Under the pieces are notes generated by a model. It ran no database searches and had not been told where the DNA came from. It saw only the letters and a list, made by a program, of their open reading frames with translations. The position numbers and the translations under genes are program-made. Below, in pieces: positions 41,497 through 50,709 of a DNA stretch of 64,000 bases (the stretch's first letter is position 1; the number at the start of each line of letters is the position of its first letter). The stretch is taken from assembly GCA_016191525.1 (NCBI GenBank), contig JACPOK010000006.1, positions 1 through 64,000 of the forward strand. The letters are read 5' to 3'. The stretch comes from Burkholderiales bacterium (GTDB lineage: Bacteria; Pseudomonadota; Gammaproteobacteria; Burkholderiales; Burkholderiaceae_C).

Positions 41497-42851
41497 ACCT
41501 CTACTCGAAGCTCCAGCAGCGCGCGGCCGACAGCAAGCCGGTTCGCATAGGCCTGATCGGTGCCGGCAAGTTCGGCTCCATGTACCTGGCGCAGGTGCCA
41601 CGCACGCCGGGCGTGCACCTGGTGGGCATCGCCGACCTGTCGCCCGATGCGGCCCGCGCCAACCTCGCCCGCGTGGGGTGGAATCCGGCTGCAACGCGCG
41701 CCGATAGTGCACAGGACGCTATTAAAACAGGAGCAACCTGGATCACCGACGACTGGCAGGCGTTGGTGCGCCACCCGCAGATCGATGTGATCGTGGAGTG
41801 CACGGGCAACCCCATCGCCGCCGTGGACCACTGCCTGGAGGCCTTCCGCAACGGCAAGCACGTGGTGAACGTGACGGTGGAAGCCGACGCGTTCTGCGGG
41901 CCGCTGCTCGCGCGCCGCGCGCAGGAAGCGGGCGTGGTGTATTCACTGGCCTTTGGCGACCAGCCGGCGCTGATCTGCGACCTGGTGGACTGGGCGCGCA
42001 CCTGTGGCTTTCCCGTGGTGGCGGCCGGCCGCGGCCACAAGTGGCTGCCGCACTTCAGCGAATCCACGCCTGAAACCGTGTGGGGCTACTACGGCCTGAC
42101 ACCTGAGCAGGCCGTGCGCGGCGGGCTGAATCCCAAGATGTTCAACAGCTTCCTGGATGGCTCCAAGCCTTCGATAGAAAGCACCGCCGTCGCCAACGCC
42201 ACCGGCCTCACAGTGCCAAGCAACGGCCTGCTGTATCCGCCGGCCAGCGTGGAAGACATTCCCTTCGTCACCCGCCCCATCAGCGAAGGCGGCGTGCTGG
42301 AGCGCAAGGGCATGGTGGAAGTGATTTCCTCGCTGGAGACCAATGGCCGCAAGATCCCCTACGACATCCGCATGGGCGTGTGGGTCACGGTGGAAGGCGA
42401 GACGGAATACATCCGGAACTGCTTCGAGGAATACAACGCCCACACCGACCCGAGCGGGCGTTACTTCACGCTGTACAAGCGCTGGCACCTGATCGGGCTG
42501 GAGGTGGGCGTGTCGGTGGCCAGCGTGGCGCTGCGCGGTGAACCCACCGGGGTGGCCACCTGCTGGAACGCCGACGTGGTCGCCACTGCCAAGCGCGACC
42601 TCGCACCCGGCGACATGCTGGACGGCGAAGGCGGCTACACGGTGTGGGGCAAGCTGCTGCCGGCGGAGAAATCGGTGGCCATGGGTGGCCTGCCGCTGGG
42701 CCTGGCGCACAACGTGAAGGTGCTGCGCCCGGTGAAGAAAGGCCAGAGCCTGTCGTGGGCCGACGTGGCGATGGACACGGCCACGCACGCCTACAGGACG
42801 CGCCGGCAGATGGAAGACCTGTTCGCCGTGCCGCTGCGCCAGGCAGCCTGA
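41493..42851 (+). CDS. NAD(P)-dependent oxidoreductase with C-terminal SAF domain
   Basis: A 452-residue protein. The N-terminal Rossmann domain (RIGLIGAGKFGSMYLAQV) and homoserine-dehydrogenase-like core (VIVECTGNPIAAVDHCLEAF, GKHVVNVTVEADAFCGP) are followed by a C-terminal SAF domain (RDLAPGDMLDGEGGYTVWGK, then VLRPVKKGQSLSWADVA). Family relatives have been annotated as flagellar proteins only because of the SAF domain; a dehydrogenase for a polar metabolite is more likely. It overlaps the PhyH gene by ATGA. A degenerate repeat copy lies in its 5' third. Confidence 0.85.
   Translation: MNLYSKLQQRAADSKPVRIGLIGAGKFGSMYLAQVPRTPGVHLVGIADLSPDAARANLARVGWNPAATRADSAQDAIKTGATWITDDWQALVRHPQIDVIVECTGNPIAAVDHCLEAFRNGKHVVNVTVEADAFCGPLLARRAQEAGVVYSLAFGDQPALICDLVDWARTCGFPVVAAGRGHKWLPHFSESTPETVWGYYGLTPEQAVRGGLNPKMFNSFLDGSKPSIESTAVANATGLTVPSNGLLYPPASVEDIPFVTRPISEGGVLERKGMVEVISSLETNGRKIPYDIRMGVWVTVEGETEYIRNCFEEYNAHTDPSGRYFTLYKRWHLIGLEVGVSVASVALRGEPTGVATCWNADVVATAKRDLAPGDMLDGEGGYTVWGKLLPAEKSVAMGGLPLGLAHNVKVLRPVKKGQSLSWADVAMDTATHAYRTRRQMEDLFAVPLRQAA
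41701..41737 (+). repeat. degenerate copy of the 46-bp repeat
   Basis: Retains the 3' half pattern GACGCTATTAAAACAGGAGC followed by AAC, in frame in the SAF oxidoreductase. It encodes a surface-like stretch (DSAQDAIKTGATW). A weak match. Confidence 0.4.
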
Positions 42852-42919
42852 GCGGAGAAAAAAGCCGGCCGGTTTTGCGGCATAATCTCGCCTGTCCCCG
42901 GACAGCTCAGGCTTGTTGC

Positions 42920-42925
42920 TAAAAT
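42920..42925 (+). promoter_or_regulatory. candidate -10 of the tRNA promoter
   Basis: TAAAAT lies 12 bp before the first tRNA and is followed by a GC-rich discriminator (AGGCGCCG), typical of stringently controlled stable-RNA promoters. No convincing -35 was found. Confidence 0.4.
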
Positions 42926-42937
42926 AGGCGCCGTTGT

Positions 42938-43013
<76 letters not shown>

Positions 43014-43039
43014 CAACCAGCCGTTCCAGTTTTCGAAGT

Positions 43040-43115
43040 GGGCTCTTAGCTCAGTTGGTAGAGCAGCGGACTCTTAATCCGTAGGTCGAGTGTTCGAGTC
43101 ACTCAGGGCCCACCA
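43040..43115 (+). tRNA. tRNA-Lys (anticodon CTT)
   Basis: 76 nt with encoded CCA. The acceptor GGGCTCT pairs with AGGGCCC, the D-arm is GCTCAGTTGGTAGAGC, the anticodon loop CTCTTAA (CTT, codon AAG), and the T-loop TTCGAGT. It probably shares a transcript with the tRNA-Ala and ends at the hairpin at 43127. Confidence 0.97.
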
Positions 43116-43126
43116 CTTCATACGCA

Positions 43127-43160
43127 CGGGCGCCATCGCAGGATGGCGCCCGATTGCTTT
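43127..43160 (+). terminator. intrinsic terminator of the tRNA unit
   Basis: CGGGCGCCATC and GATGGCGCCCG make a perfect 11-bp stem with a 4-nt loop (43127-43152), followed by ATTGCTTTT. Confidence 0.9.
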
Positions 43161-43192
43161 TGTGCTGTGCAGACCAACAAGAATGAGGCGGC

Positions 43193-44428
43193 ATGAACCC
43201 CAACGCTGACCAACTCTGGCGCGGCCCCCGCTGGGCCCTCGCCGCCCTGCTCGCGGTGCTGGGCATGCTCGGCCCGTTCTCCATCGACACCTACATCCCG
43301 GCGTTTTCCGGCATAGCGAAGGCGCTGGACGCCACGCCGGTGGAGATGCAGCAGACGCTGTCGGCCTACCTGTTCGGCTTTGCCTTCATGAACCTGTTCC
43401 ACGGCGCGCTGGCCGACAGCTTCGGCCGCCGGCCCGTGGTCTTGTGGGGCATCGCAGTGTTCACGCTGGCCTCGGCCGGCTGCGCGCTGTCGCAGACGGT
43501 GGGACAGCTGGTGTTCTTCCGCGCGCTGCAGGGCTTGTCCACCGGCGCGGGCATCGTGGTTTCGCGGGCGGTGATCCGCGACATGTTCCCGCCGGCCCAG
43601 GCGCAGCAGGTCATGAGCCAGGTGACCATCTATTTCGGCGTGGCGCCGGCCATCGCGCCCATCATCGGCGGCTGGCTGTTTGTGCACACCGGCTGGCACA
43701 GCATCTTCTGGTTCCTGACCGGCGTCGGCATCCTGCTGTGGACGGCCAACTGGCGCCTGCTGCCCGAGACGCTGCATGCGGCCGACCGGCAGCCCTTCAA
43801 TGTGCGCAACCTGATGCAGGGCTACTGGCAGCTGGGTTCCAGCCCGCGCTTTCTGCTGCTGGCGCTGGCCAGCGGCGTGCCGTTCAACGGCATGTTCCTC
43901 TACGTGCTGTCGGCGCCCGCGTTCCTGGGCGACCTGCTGGGGCTGGCGCCCACGCAGTTCTTCTGGTTTTTCATCCTCACCATCGCCGGCATCATGAGCG
44001 GCGCGTGGCTGAGCGGGCGGCTGGCGGGCAAGATCGCGCCCAAGCGGCAGATCCGCCATGGCTTCGTGGTGATGCTGGCGGTCTCGGCGGCCAATGTCGT
44101 GGCCAACTTCGCGTTCGCGCCGCACCCCGCATGGGCGCTGCTGCCGATCGCGGTATTCGCTTTCGGCTGGGCGCTGATGGTGCCCGTCGTCACGCTGCTG
44201 GTGCTGGACCTTTACCCGGAACGGCGCGGTATGGCTTCATCCATGCAGGCCTTCATCGGTTCGTCGGCCAACGGCGTGGTGGCCGGGGCGATAGCGCCGC
44301 TGGTCATGCACTCGGCGCGGGCGCTGGCGCTGACCTCGCTGCTGATGATGTGCATCGGCCTGGTGGCCTGGATCTACGTGCACCACCGCTGGCCGGAAAC
44401 CGGCCGGGCGGTGCAGTCGTACAGCTAG
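43193..44428 (+). CDS. Bcr/CflA-family multidrug efflux transporter
   Basis: A 411-residue MFS protein with 12 predicted helices. GPFSIDTYIPAFSGIAKAL near residue 27, the ADSFGRRPVVLWG loop 2-3 motif and FRALQGLSTGAGIVVSRAVIRD are the hallmark of the Bcr/CflA drug:proton antiporters. It appears monocistronic, after the tRNA terminator, and converges with the DEAD-box helicase gene (7 bp apart). The substrates are not readable. Confidence 0.92.
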   Translation: MNPNADQLWRGPRWALAALLAVLGMLGPFSIDTYIPAFSGIAKALDATPVEMQQTLSAYLFGFAFMNLFHGALADSFGRRPVVLWGIAVFTLASAGCALSQTVGQLVFFRALQGLSTGAGIVVSRAVIRDMFPPAQAQQVMSQVTIYFGVAPAIAPIIGGWLFVHTGWHSIFWFLTGVGILLWTANWRLLPETLHAADRQPFNVRNLMQGYWQLGSSPRFLLLALASGVPFNGMFLYVLSAPAFLGDLLGLAPTQFFWFFILTIAGIMSGAWLSGRLAGKIAPKRQIRHGFVVMLAVSAANVVANFAFAPHPAWALLPIAVFAFGWALMVPVVTLLVLDLYPERRGMASSMQAFIGSSANGVVAGAIAPLVMHSARALALTSLLMMCIGLVAWIYVHHRWPETGRAVQSYS

Positions 44429-44435
44429 CCCAGGT

Positions 44436-46268
44436 TCAGGGCTTGGCCGGCTTGTAGGCGCGCTTCTTGGCCGCATCGCGCGGCACGAACACCTTGCCGC
44501 CACCATTGCCGGGGTTGCCGGCGCGGGCCGGCTTGGCGAACGACGGGGCGCGGGGAGCGAAGTCACCACGGGGCGCGAAGCCCTCGCCGCCGCGCGGCGC
44601 GAAACCTTCACCACCGCGAGGCGCAAAGCCTTCGCCGCCACGGGGAGCTGCGAAGCCCTGGCCGCTGCGCTGTGCGAAGCCTTCATTCCTGCGGCCGCCG
44701 CCAAAGCCTTCGTTGCCGCCGCGGCGGGCATCGAAGCCACGGTCTTCACGCGGGGCGAAGTTGCCGCCGCCGAAGCCGCCGGAGCGCGGGGCGCCGCCGA
44801 ACTTGCGGTCACGCGGGCCGTAGTCACGGGCCGGCTTGAAGTTGCCTTGCGGCGCGCGTTGCTGCGGCTCCAGGCCCGGAATCACTTCAGCCTTGAACGG
44901 CTGGCGGGTGTAAGCCTCGATGTCGAAGATGCGGCGCCGGTCGCGCTGCTCGGCAAAGGTCACGGCCAGGCCGTCGCGGCCGGCACGGCCCGTGCGGCCG
45001 ATGCGGTGGGTGTAATCCTCAGCCTTCATCGGCAGGCCGTAGTTGAAGACGTGGGTGATGGTGGGCACGTCGATGCCGCGTGCGGCAACGTCGGTGGCCA
45101 CCAGCACCTGCACCTGGCCCTGGCGCAGCGCCATCAGGCGGCGGTTGCGCAGGCCCTGGGAGAGGGCGCCGTGCAGTGCCACGGCGTCGAAGCCGGCTTG
45201 CTGCAGGTCGTTGGCCAGGCCGTCGCACTCGACTTGCGTGCTGGCGAAGACGATGGCCTGGTTGATGGTGGTGTCGCGCAGCCAGTGGTCCAGCAGCTTG
45301 CGCTTGTGCTGGGCGTTGTCGGCCCAGAACAGCACCTGCTTGATGTTGGCGTGCTTTTCCTGCGGGTTGTCGATGGTGATCTTCTGCGGCTGGCGCATGA
45401 CGCGGGCAGCCAGCTGCTGGATGCGCGGCGCGAAGGTGGCGCTGAACATCATGGTCTGCTTGCGCTCGATGGTCAGCTGGTTGATCTCGGCCAGGTCGTC
45501 CGAGAAGCCCAGGTCCAGCATGCGGTCGGCTTCGTCGACCACCAGGAACTGCACCTTGTCCAGCTTGATCTGCATGGAGCGCTGCAGGTCCAGCAGGCGG
45601 CCCGGCGTGGCGACCACCAGGTCGGCGTTCTGCAGCTTGGCGATCTGCAGCTGGTAGGGCATGCCGCCCACGATGTTGGCGATGCGCAAGCCGCGGCAAT
45701 GCTGCACCAGGCCGATGGCGTCATGCGCCACCTGCTGCGCGAGCTCGCGGGTGGGGCAGACGATCAGGGCGCCGGGAACGGCGGCCTTGAAGTTGCGCAT
45801 GTTGGTCGGGTCCTTGCGCTTGGGGCGCTTGGGGGCCGGCTCACCCTTGGCTTCGGCTTCGGCCACGGCACGGTCGAACTCGGCGCGCTCGTCGGCTTCG
45901 GCCTGCGCCTTCTGCGTCAGCAGCGTGTGCAGCATGGGCAGCAGGAAGGCCGCGGTCTTGCCGCTGCCGGTCTGGCTGGAAACCATCAGGTCGATGTAGG
46001 CCTTGGCCTTGCCGGTGGTGTCATCGGTGGGCAGTGCCAGCGGGATCACCTTGTCCTGCACCAGCGTGGGCTGGGTGTAGCCCAGGTCTTCCACGGCGCG
46101 CAGCAGTTCGGGGGCCAGGCCCATCTTCAGGAAGCCGTTGGGCAGCGCGGGCGCGGCCTCAACGGTTTCCACGGCGTCAACCGCGGCGGAAAAGTTTTCG
46201 TCCGATGCGAAATCGGAGGTTTGGGCAGGCGCGAATTCGCCCTGCACTTCAATGAAAGTGTCGGTCAT
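44436..46268 (-). CDS. DEAD-box RNA helicase with RG-rich tail
   Basis: A 610-residue ATP-dependent RNA helicase. An acidic N-terminal 40 residues precede the Q motif (LGYTQPTLVQDKVIPLAL), SSQTGSGKTAAF, PTRELAQQV, DEADRMLDLGF, SAT, the HRIGRTGRAGRDG motif and a long Arg/Gly-rich tail (about residues 455-610) with GGEGFAPR repeats. A charged insert (QAEADERAEFDRAVAEAEAK, about residues 120-139) interrupts domain 1. It fits the RhlE/CsdA-like cold and ribosome-assembly helicases. The long structured leader suggests post-transcriptional control. Confidence 0.94.
   Translation of the reverse strand: MTDTFIEVQGEFAPAQTSDFASDENFSAAVDAVETVEAAPALPNGFLKMGLAPELLRAVEDLGYTQPTLVQDKVIPLALPTDDTTGKAKAYIDLMVSSQTGSGKTAAFLLPMLHTLLTQKAQAEADERAEFDRAVAEAEAKGEPAPKRPKRKDPTNMRNFKAAVPGALIVCPTRELAQQVAHDAIGLVQHCRGLRIANIVGGMPYQLQIAKLQNADLVVATPGRLLDLQRSMQIKLDKVQFLVVDEADRMLDLGFSDDLAEINQLTIERKQTMMFSATFAPRIQQLAARVMRQPQKITIDNPQEKHANIKQVLFWADNAQHKRKLLDHWLRDTTINQAIVFASTQVECDGLANDLQQAGFDAVALHGALSQGLRNRRLMALRQGQVQVLVATDVAARGIDVPTITHVFNYGLPMKAEDYTHRIGRTGRAGRDGLAVTFAEQRDRRRIFDIEAYTRQPFKAEVIPGLEPQQRAPQGNFKPARDYGPRDRKFGGAPRSGGFGGGNFAPREDRGFDARRGGNEGFGGGRRNEGFAQRSGQGFAAPRGGEGFAPRGGEGFAPRGGEGFAPRGDFAPRAPSFAKPARAGNPGNGGGKVFVPRDAAKKRAYKPAKP
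44566..44637 (-). repeat. three tandem 24-bp repeats in the DEAD-box tail
   Basis: Units at 44566-44589, 44590-44613 and 44614-44637 encode GGEGFAPR three times, with a partial fourth unit after 44637. Sequence divergence is mostly at wobble positions. Copy number may vary between strains. Confidence 0.8.
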
Positions 46269-46347
46269 GTTTACTCACACGAACAGCGCATCCCGTGGCG
46301 GGACACGTAGTCGTCAATGGTTAAAAAACATCAACCATCAAACGACT
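46269..46347 (-). promoter_or_regulatory. structured 5' leader of the DEAD-box helicase mRNA
   Basis: On the minus strand AGTCGT...ATGGTT pairs with AACCAT...ACGACT (+ strand 46309-46347), making a long interrupted stem with a U-rich loop. A second TCCCG/CGGGA stem lies nearer the start codon. The layout is reminiscent of cold-shock mRNA leaders. Confidence 0.4.
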
Positions 46348-46500
46348 GTCAGACCATGTGAACCCGGGGGTTCGGTGCTGCTGGCTCTATCGATGAGCCT
46401 GTGTGTGAAGGGAGATGCACGGTGGCCGCGTCGTCCGTGACGTATCGCAGCCAAGCCAGCTATTGTCGCACGTTCAGGGTTTTCCCGCAAGCCCTTGGGT

Positions 46501-47082
46501 TTAGTCCAGCTTCAGGAAGTGCTGGCGGTAGTGCGCCAGCTCATCGATGGACTCGTGCACGTCGGCCAGCGCGGTGTGGGCCTGCTGCTTCTTGAAGGAT
46601 GAATACACCTGCGGCCGCCAGCGCTTGGCCAGCTCCTTCAGCGTGCTCACGTCCAGGTTGCGGTAATGGAAGAAGGCTTCCAGCTTCGGCATGTACTTCA
46701 CCAGGAAGCGCCGGTCCTGGCTGATGCTGTTGCCGCACATGGGCGTTGAATTCCTGGGCGCGTACTTCTTCAGAAATTCAAGAATCTGCTCCTCGGCCTG
46801 CGCCTCAGTGACGGCGGAAGCCTTGACCTTGTCGATCAGGCCGCTCTTGCCGTGCGTGCCCTTGTTCCAGGCGTCCATCTTGTCGAGCTGCTCATCACTC
46901 TGGTGGATGACCAGCACCGGGCCTTCGATGCGCGGCTCGAGCGTGGGCCCGGTGACGATGACGGCGATCTCGATCAGGCGGTCGGCTTCGGGGTCCAGCC
47001 CCGTCATTTCGCAGTCCAGCCAGATCAGGTTCTGGTCGCTTTTGCCGAGCGCGGCGGCAGTGGGGATGATGTCTTCAGGCAT
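46501..47082 (-). CDS. orn: oligoribonuclease
   Basis: A 193-residue DEDDh 3'-5' exonuclease that degrades 2-5-mer RNA and pGpG. Motifs: [20 protein letters not shown] (DxE), [15 protein letters not shown] (Asp), and [18 protein letters not shown] (HxxxxD). [21 protein letters not shown] is taken as the start; ATG 47091 would add three residues. It is divergent from the M48 peptidase gene (36 bp). Confidence 0.96.
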   Translation of the reverse strand: MPEDIIPTAAALGKSDQNLIWLDCEMTGLDPEADRLIEIAVIVTGPTLEPRIEGPVLVIHQSDEQLDKMDAWNKGTHGKSGLIDKVKASAVTEAQAEEQILEFLKKYAPRNSTPMCGNSISQDRRFLVKYMPKLEAFFHYRNLDVSTLKELAKRWRPQVYSSFKKQQAHTALADVHESIDELAHYRQHFLKLD

Positions 47083-47118
47083 GCCTGTCATTGTCGCCCA
47101 TGCCCTAAACTTGGCGGC

Positions 47119-48375
47119 ATGAATCCTTCCGAGACATTGACGCTTGCGTTCGCACTGGCCCTGCTCGGCGGCCTGCTGGTGAAGTTCTGGCTGTCTTCGC
47201 GGCAAATCCGCCACGTGGCGCTGCACCGCGATGCCGTGCCGCGCCCCTTTGACCAGACAATCTCGCTCGGGGCCCACCAGAAAGCCGCCGACTACACCAT
47301 TACCAAGGCGCGCTACGGGCTGCTGGAGCTGGCTTTCGGCGGCGCCGTGCTGCTGGGCTGGACGCTGCTGGGCGGGCTGGATGCGCTCAACGGCGCGATC
47401 CACGCAAGCATGGGCCCCGGCATGGCGGGCCAGCTCGTGCTGCTAGCGGCGTTCACGCTGATCGGCGGGCTGATCGATCTGCCCTTCACGCTTTATGAAA
47501 CCTTCGTGATCGAGGAGCGCTTCGGCTTCAACAAGATGACCCTTTCGCTGTGGCTGGCCGACCTGGGCAAGTCCACGCTGCTGGGCGCCGCCATCGGCCT
47601 GCCCATCGCCGCGCTGATCCTGTGGCTGATGGGCGCCGCGGGCAGCCTGTGGTGGCTGTGGGCCTGGGCGGTGTGGATGGGTTTCAACCTGCTGCTGCTG
47701 GTGATCTATCCCACCTTCATCGCGCCGCTGTTCAACAAGTTCAAGCCGCTGGAAGACGAGACGCTGAAGGCGCGCGTGACGGCGCTGATGCAGCGCTGCG
47801 GCTTCGCGGCCAAGGGCCTGTTCGTGATGGACGGCAGCAGGCGCAGCGCCCATGCCAACGCCTATTTCACCGGCTTCGGCGCGGCCAAGCGCGTGGTGTT
47901 CTACGACACGCTGCTGTCCAAGCTGTCGCCGGGCGAGGTGGATGCCGTGCTGGCCCACGAGCTGGGCCACTTCAAGCACCGGCACATCGTCAAGCGCATC
48001 GCGGGCATGTTCGCCATGAGCCTGGCCGGCTTCGCCCTGCTGGGCTTCCTGTCGGCGCAGCTGTGGTTCTATACCGGCCTGGGGGTGCGGCCCAACGTGC
48101 AGAGTTCCAACGACGCGCTGGCCCTGCTGCTGTTCCTGCTGGCCGTGCCGGTGTTCTCCTTCTTCATCTCGCCGCTGTTCGCCCGGCTTTCGCGCAAGCA
48201 CGAATTCGAGGCCGACGCCTACGCGGTGCAGCAGACCAGCGGCCACGACCTGAGCACCGCGCTGCTCAAGCTGTACGAAGACAACGCCTCCACGCTGACG
48301 CCCGACCCGGTGTTCGTGAAGTTCTATTACTCGCACCCGCCGGCTTCCGAGCGGCTGGCAAGGATGGCCGCATGA
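47119..48375 (+). CDS. M48 family (Ste24/CAAX protease-like) membrane metallopeptidase
   Basis: A 418-residue integral-membrane zinc protease with several hydrophobic segments, the ERFGFNKMT motif near residue 134, the zinc site [10 protein letters not shown] (HExxH) and the third ligand region [10 protein letters not shown]. It is predicted to process or degrade membrane proteins. Its TGA overlaps the ATG of the pterin dehydratase (ATGA), and rsgA follows: an M48-phhB-rsgA operon. Confidence 0.93.
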   Translation: MNPSETLTLAFALALLGGLLVKFWLSSRQIRHVALHRDAVPRPFDQTISLGAHQKAADYTITKARYGLLELAFGGAVLLGWTLLGGLDALNGAIHASMGPGMAGQLVLLAAFTLIGGLIDLPFTLYETFVIEERFGFNKMTLSLWLADLGKSTLLGAAIGLPIAALILWLMGAAGSLWWLWAWAVWMGFNLLLLVIYPTFIAPLFNKFKPLEDETLKARVTALMQRCGFAAKGLFVMDGSRRSAHANAYFTGFGAAKRVVFYDTLLSKLSPGEVDAVLAHELGHFKHRHIVKRIAGMFAMSLAGFALLGFLSAQLWFYTGLGVRPNVQSSNDALALLLFLLAVPVFSFFISPLFARLSRKHEFEADAYAVQQTSGHDLSTALLKLYEDNASTLTPDPVFVKFYYSHPPASERLARMAA

Positions 48376-48707
48376 GCAGCATGCTGAACAAGAAGGACTG
48401 GTCGCTGCTGCCGCGGCGCGCGCTCAACCCGGCGGAAATCGTCTCGCGCCTGTCCGCCACGCCGGGCTGGAAGCTCAGTGGCGACGGGGCCGACGTGGCG
48501 ATCGAGAAGACCTACACGTTCGCCAACTATTACGAAACCATTTCCTTCGTCAATGCGCTGGCCTTCATCGCCAACGCGCAGGACCACCACCCCGACCTTT
48601 CCGTGCACTACGGCCGCTGCGTGGTGCGCTTCAACACGCATGACGTCAAGGGCCTGTCCGAGACCGACTTCGAATGCGCGGCGCAAGCCGACGCCCTGCT
48701 GGCATGA
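48372..48707 (+). CDS. phhB: pterin-4a-carbinolamine dehydratase
   Basis: A 111-residue enzyme that dehydrates 4a-hydroxytetrahydropterin. The active-site motif AQDHHPDLSVHYGRC (HHP...H) is present, with AIEKTYTFANYYETISFVNA preceding it. No aromatic amino acid hydroxylase is nearby, so it may recycle pterin for a distant enzyme. It lies between the M48 protease and rsgA. Confidence 0.93.
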   Translation: MSSMLNKKDWSLLPRRALNPAEIVSRLSATPGWKLSGDGADVAIEKTYTFANYYETISFVNALAFIANAQDHHPDLSVHYGRCVVRFNTHDVKGLSETDFECAAQADALLA

Positions 48708-48716
48708 AGGCCCGTT

Positions 48717-49646
48717 TTGGCTGAGCGGCAGGTCTTGCAGCTCAATCCCGGCCTGGTGGTCGCCAGCTATGGCCGCCATTTCCTGGTTGAAACCCCCGAC
48801 GGCAAGCGCCTGACCTGTCATCCGCGCGGCAAGAAGAGCCAGGCCGTGGTGGGCGACCATGTGCTGTGGCAGGGCACGCACGACGAGGGCACGGTGGAGA
48901 AGGTGCAAGAGCGGCGCAACCTGTTCTACCGGCAGGACGAGATACGCACCAAGTCCTTCGCGGCCAACCTCGACCAGGTGCTGATCCTGATCGCGGCCGA
49001 ACCCGAGTTTTCCGAGATCCAGCTGGCGCGCGCGCTGATAGCCGCGGAGGCCGAGCAGATCCAGCCCGTCATCGCGCTGAACAAGAGCGACCTGGTCGAG
49101 CCTTTCGAGAAAGCGTGGGGCCGGCTGCTGCCCTACCAGCGCATGGGCTACGGGGTGCTGCCGCTGTCGCTGCGCCTTTCGAAGGAAGTGGACCGCGAGC
49201 ACCTGCTGCGGCACATGGAAGGCAAGACCACGCTGGTGCTCGGGCCCTCGGGCGCGGGCAAGAGCACGCTGATCAACCTGCTGGTGCCGGGCTCACTGGT
49301 GGTGACGGGCGAGATCTCGCAGGCGCTGAATTCGGGCAAGCACACCACCACCAGCACCACGCTGTACTGGGTGGACAAGGCCCGCACCATCGCGCTGATC
49401 GACTCGCCCGGTTTCCAGGAGTTCGGCCTGAACCACGTCGCGGCAACGCAGCTGGCGGGCTTCATGCCCGACCTGAAGCCGCATCTGGGCCAATGCAAGT
49501 TCTACAACTGCACGCACCTGCACGAGCCCGGCTGCAGCGTGATTTCAGCCATTGAATCGGCCGCCAGCCCGCACCCGGTAAGCAAGAGGCGCTATCGGAT
49601 TTATAGCGACCTGTTTGCCGAGCTGTCGCAGCCGGAGCGCTACTAA
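48717..49646 (+). CDS. rsgA: ribosome small subunit-dependent GTPase RsgA
   Basis: A 309-residue circularly permuted GTPase for 30S maturation: OB-fold N-terminus, NKSDLVEPF (G4), GPSGAGKSTLINLL (G1), TTTSTTLYWV (G2), DSPGFQEFGL (G3) and a zinc motif KFYNCTHLHEPGC. The start must be the TTG at 48717: a stop lies in frame at 48705-48707 and no ATG or GTG falls between. The C-terminal 15 residues are encoded by copy D of the 46-bp repeat. Confidence 0.93.
   Translation: MAERQVLQLNPGLVVASYGRHFLVETPDGKRLTCHPRGKKSQAVVGDHVLWQGTHDEGTVEKVQERRNLFYRQDEIRTKSFAANLDQVLILIAAEPEFSEIQLARALIAAEAEQIQPVIALNKSDLVEPFEKAWGRLLPYQRMGYGVLPLSLRLSKEVDREHLLRHMEGKTTLVLGPSGAGKSTLINLLVPGSLVVTGEISQALNSGKHTTTSTTLYWVDKARTIALIDSPGFQEFGLNHVAATQLAGFMPDLKPHLGQCKFYNCTHLHEPGCSVISAIESAASPHPVSKRRYRIYSDLFAELSQPERY
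49565..49610 (+). repeat. dispersed 46-bp repeat, copy D (inside rsgA)
   Basis: Starts CAGCCCGCAC, has GGCGCTATC and ends TTATAGCGAC, the same 46-bp length as copies A-C. The 3' half is a GCTATcggattTATAGC hairpin. It encodes part of the RsgA C-terminus. Confidence 0.65.
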
Positions 49647-50647
49647 CCCAGCAGCCGCGCCAGCGTGAGCAGCGCGAGCAGCACCATCCACAGCACGACC
49701 GAGCGCCATACCAGCCCCACGATGCTGCGCAGGTGGGCCGGCTCGGCCTCGCGGCCGGGCGTGCTTTCGCTGTCGGTCGTGGTGGCATCAGGCTGCATGC
49801 CGGCGGCGCGGAAGCCCTGCGACGCGCCGGGCGCGAATACCGCCGACTTCAGCGCTTCGCCGCCCAGCCGCACGTTCACGGCGCCGGAAGTGGCCGCAAG
49901 AATGACGCCGTCGTTGTCGTTGGGAAAGCGCTGCGCATGGTTGCGCCAGCAGTCGATGGCTTCCTCGAAGCTGCCGACCACTGCGAAGCCCAGCGCCGTG
50001 ACGCGCGCGGGCAGCCAGTCAATGGCGGCCCAGGCGCGTGAGGCCGCTTCCTGCAGGGCCGGGCTGGCTGGCTGGTCCAGCGCCTTGCCCTTGTAGCGCC
50101 AGTAGCGCGCCACAAATTCGCTCATGCGGAAAACCACCGCGCCCGCCGGGCCCAGGCCGAAGGCGGCCAGCACCGAGAACCAGCCCAGCACGCCGAACAC
50201 ATGGCGGTGCGCCGCCAGCACCGAGTATTCGATGACGTGGCGCACGATCTCGCTGCGCGGCAGCTCGCTGGCGTCCACCTGCTGCCACTGGGCCAGCAGC
50301 TCGCGCGCACGCGGCTCGTCGCCCGCGTCCAGCGCGTCGCGGATGTTGGTGAAGTGGTGGCTGAACTGGCGGAAACCCAGCGTGACGTACAGCACCGCCA
50401 CGCTCCACAGCACGGCGAAGGGCCAGCCCACGTAGATGGCCAGCAGCCAGTGGACGGCCAGCGCGGCCAGCGCCGGCGCCAACACGGCCAGCGACCAGGC
50501 CACCCAGCCGTGCTGGGGCTTGCCCGCGTCGAAATTGCTGGCCACCCAGCGCGCCCAGGCCCGCAGGCTGGCATGGATGGCGTTGTGGCGCGCCAGCGGC
50601 CGCACCTGCTCGATCAGCAGGGCGAACAGGATGGCGAAGAAACTCAT
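49643..50647 (-). CDS. CobD/CbiB-family membrane protein
   Basis: A 334-residue inner-membrane protein starting MSFFAILFALLIEQVRPL with four to five hydrophobic segments and the FRQFSHHFTNIRDALDAGDE region. It belongs to the CobD/CbiB (AmpE-like) group. No other cobalamin genes are here, and this betaproteobacterial branch is typically not a true cobalamin synthase, so the role is uncertain. Its stop overlaps the end of the convergent rsgA by 4 bp. Confidence 0.78.
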   Translation of the reverse strand: MSFFAILFALLIEQVRPLARHNAIHASLRAWARWVASNFDAGKPQHGWVAWSLAVLAPALAALAVHWLLAIYVGWPFAVLWSVAVLYVTLGFRQFSHHFTNIRDALDAGDEPRARELLAQWQQVDASELPRSEIVRHVIEYSVLAAHRHVFGVLGWFSVLAAFGLGPAGAVVFRMSEFVARYWRYKGKALDQPASPALQEAASRAWAAIDWLPARVTALGFAVVGSFEEAIDCWRNHAQRFPNDNDGVILAATSGAVNVRLGGEALKSAVFAPGASQGFRAAGMQPDATTTDSESTPGREAEPAHLRSIVGLVWRSVVLWMVLLALLTLARLLG

Positions 50648-50709
50648 GCCCGAATGATACGGGGCATCCGGCGCGCTTTCAGCCGGCGCCGGGCCGCCCC
50701 AAGCCGGCT

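Noticed and set aside
42847..42880. A-rich GCCGGC/CCGG stretch after the SAF gene as a terminator
   Set aside because: The arms leave no proper loop, so the hairpin is implausible.
49643..50647. True cobalamin synthase CobD
   Set aside because: No other cobalamin genes are close and the sequence fits the divergent family only; left as CobD/CbiB-family.
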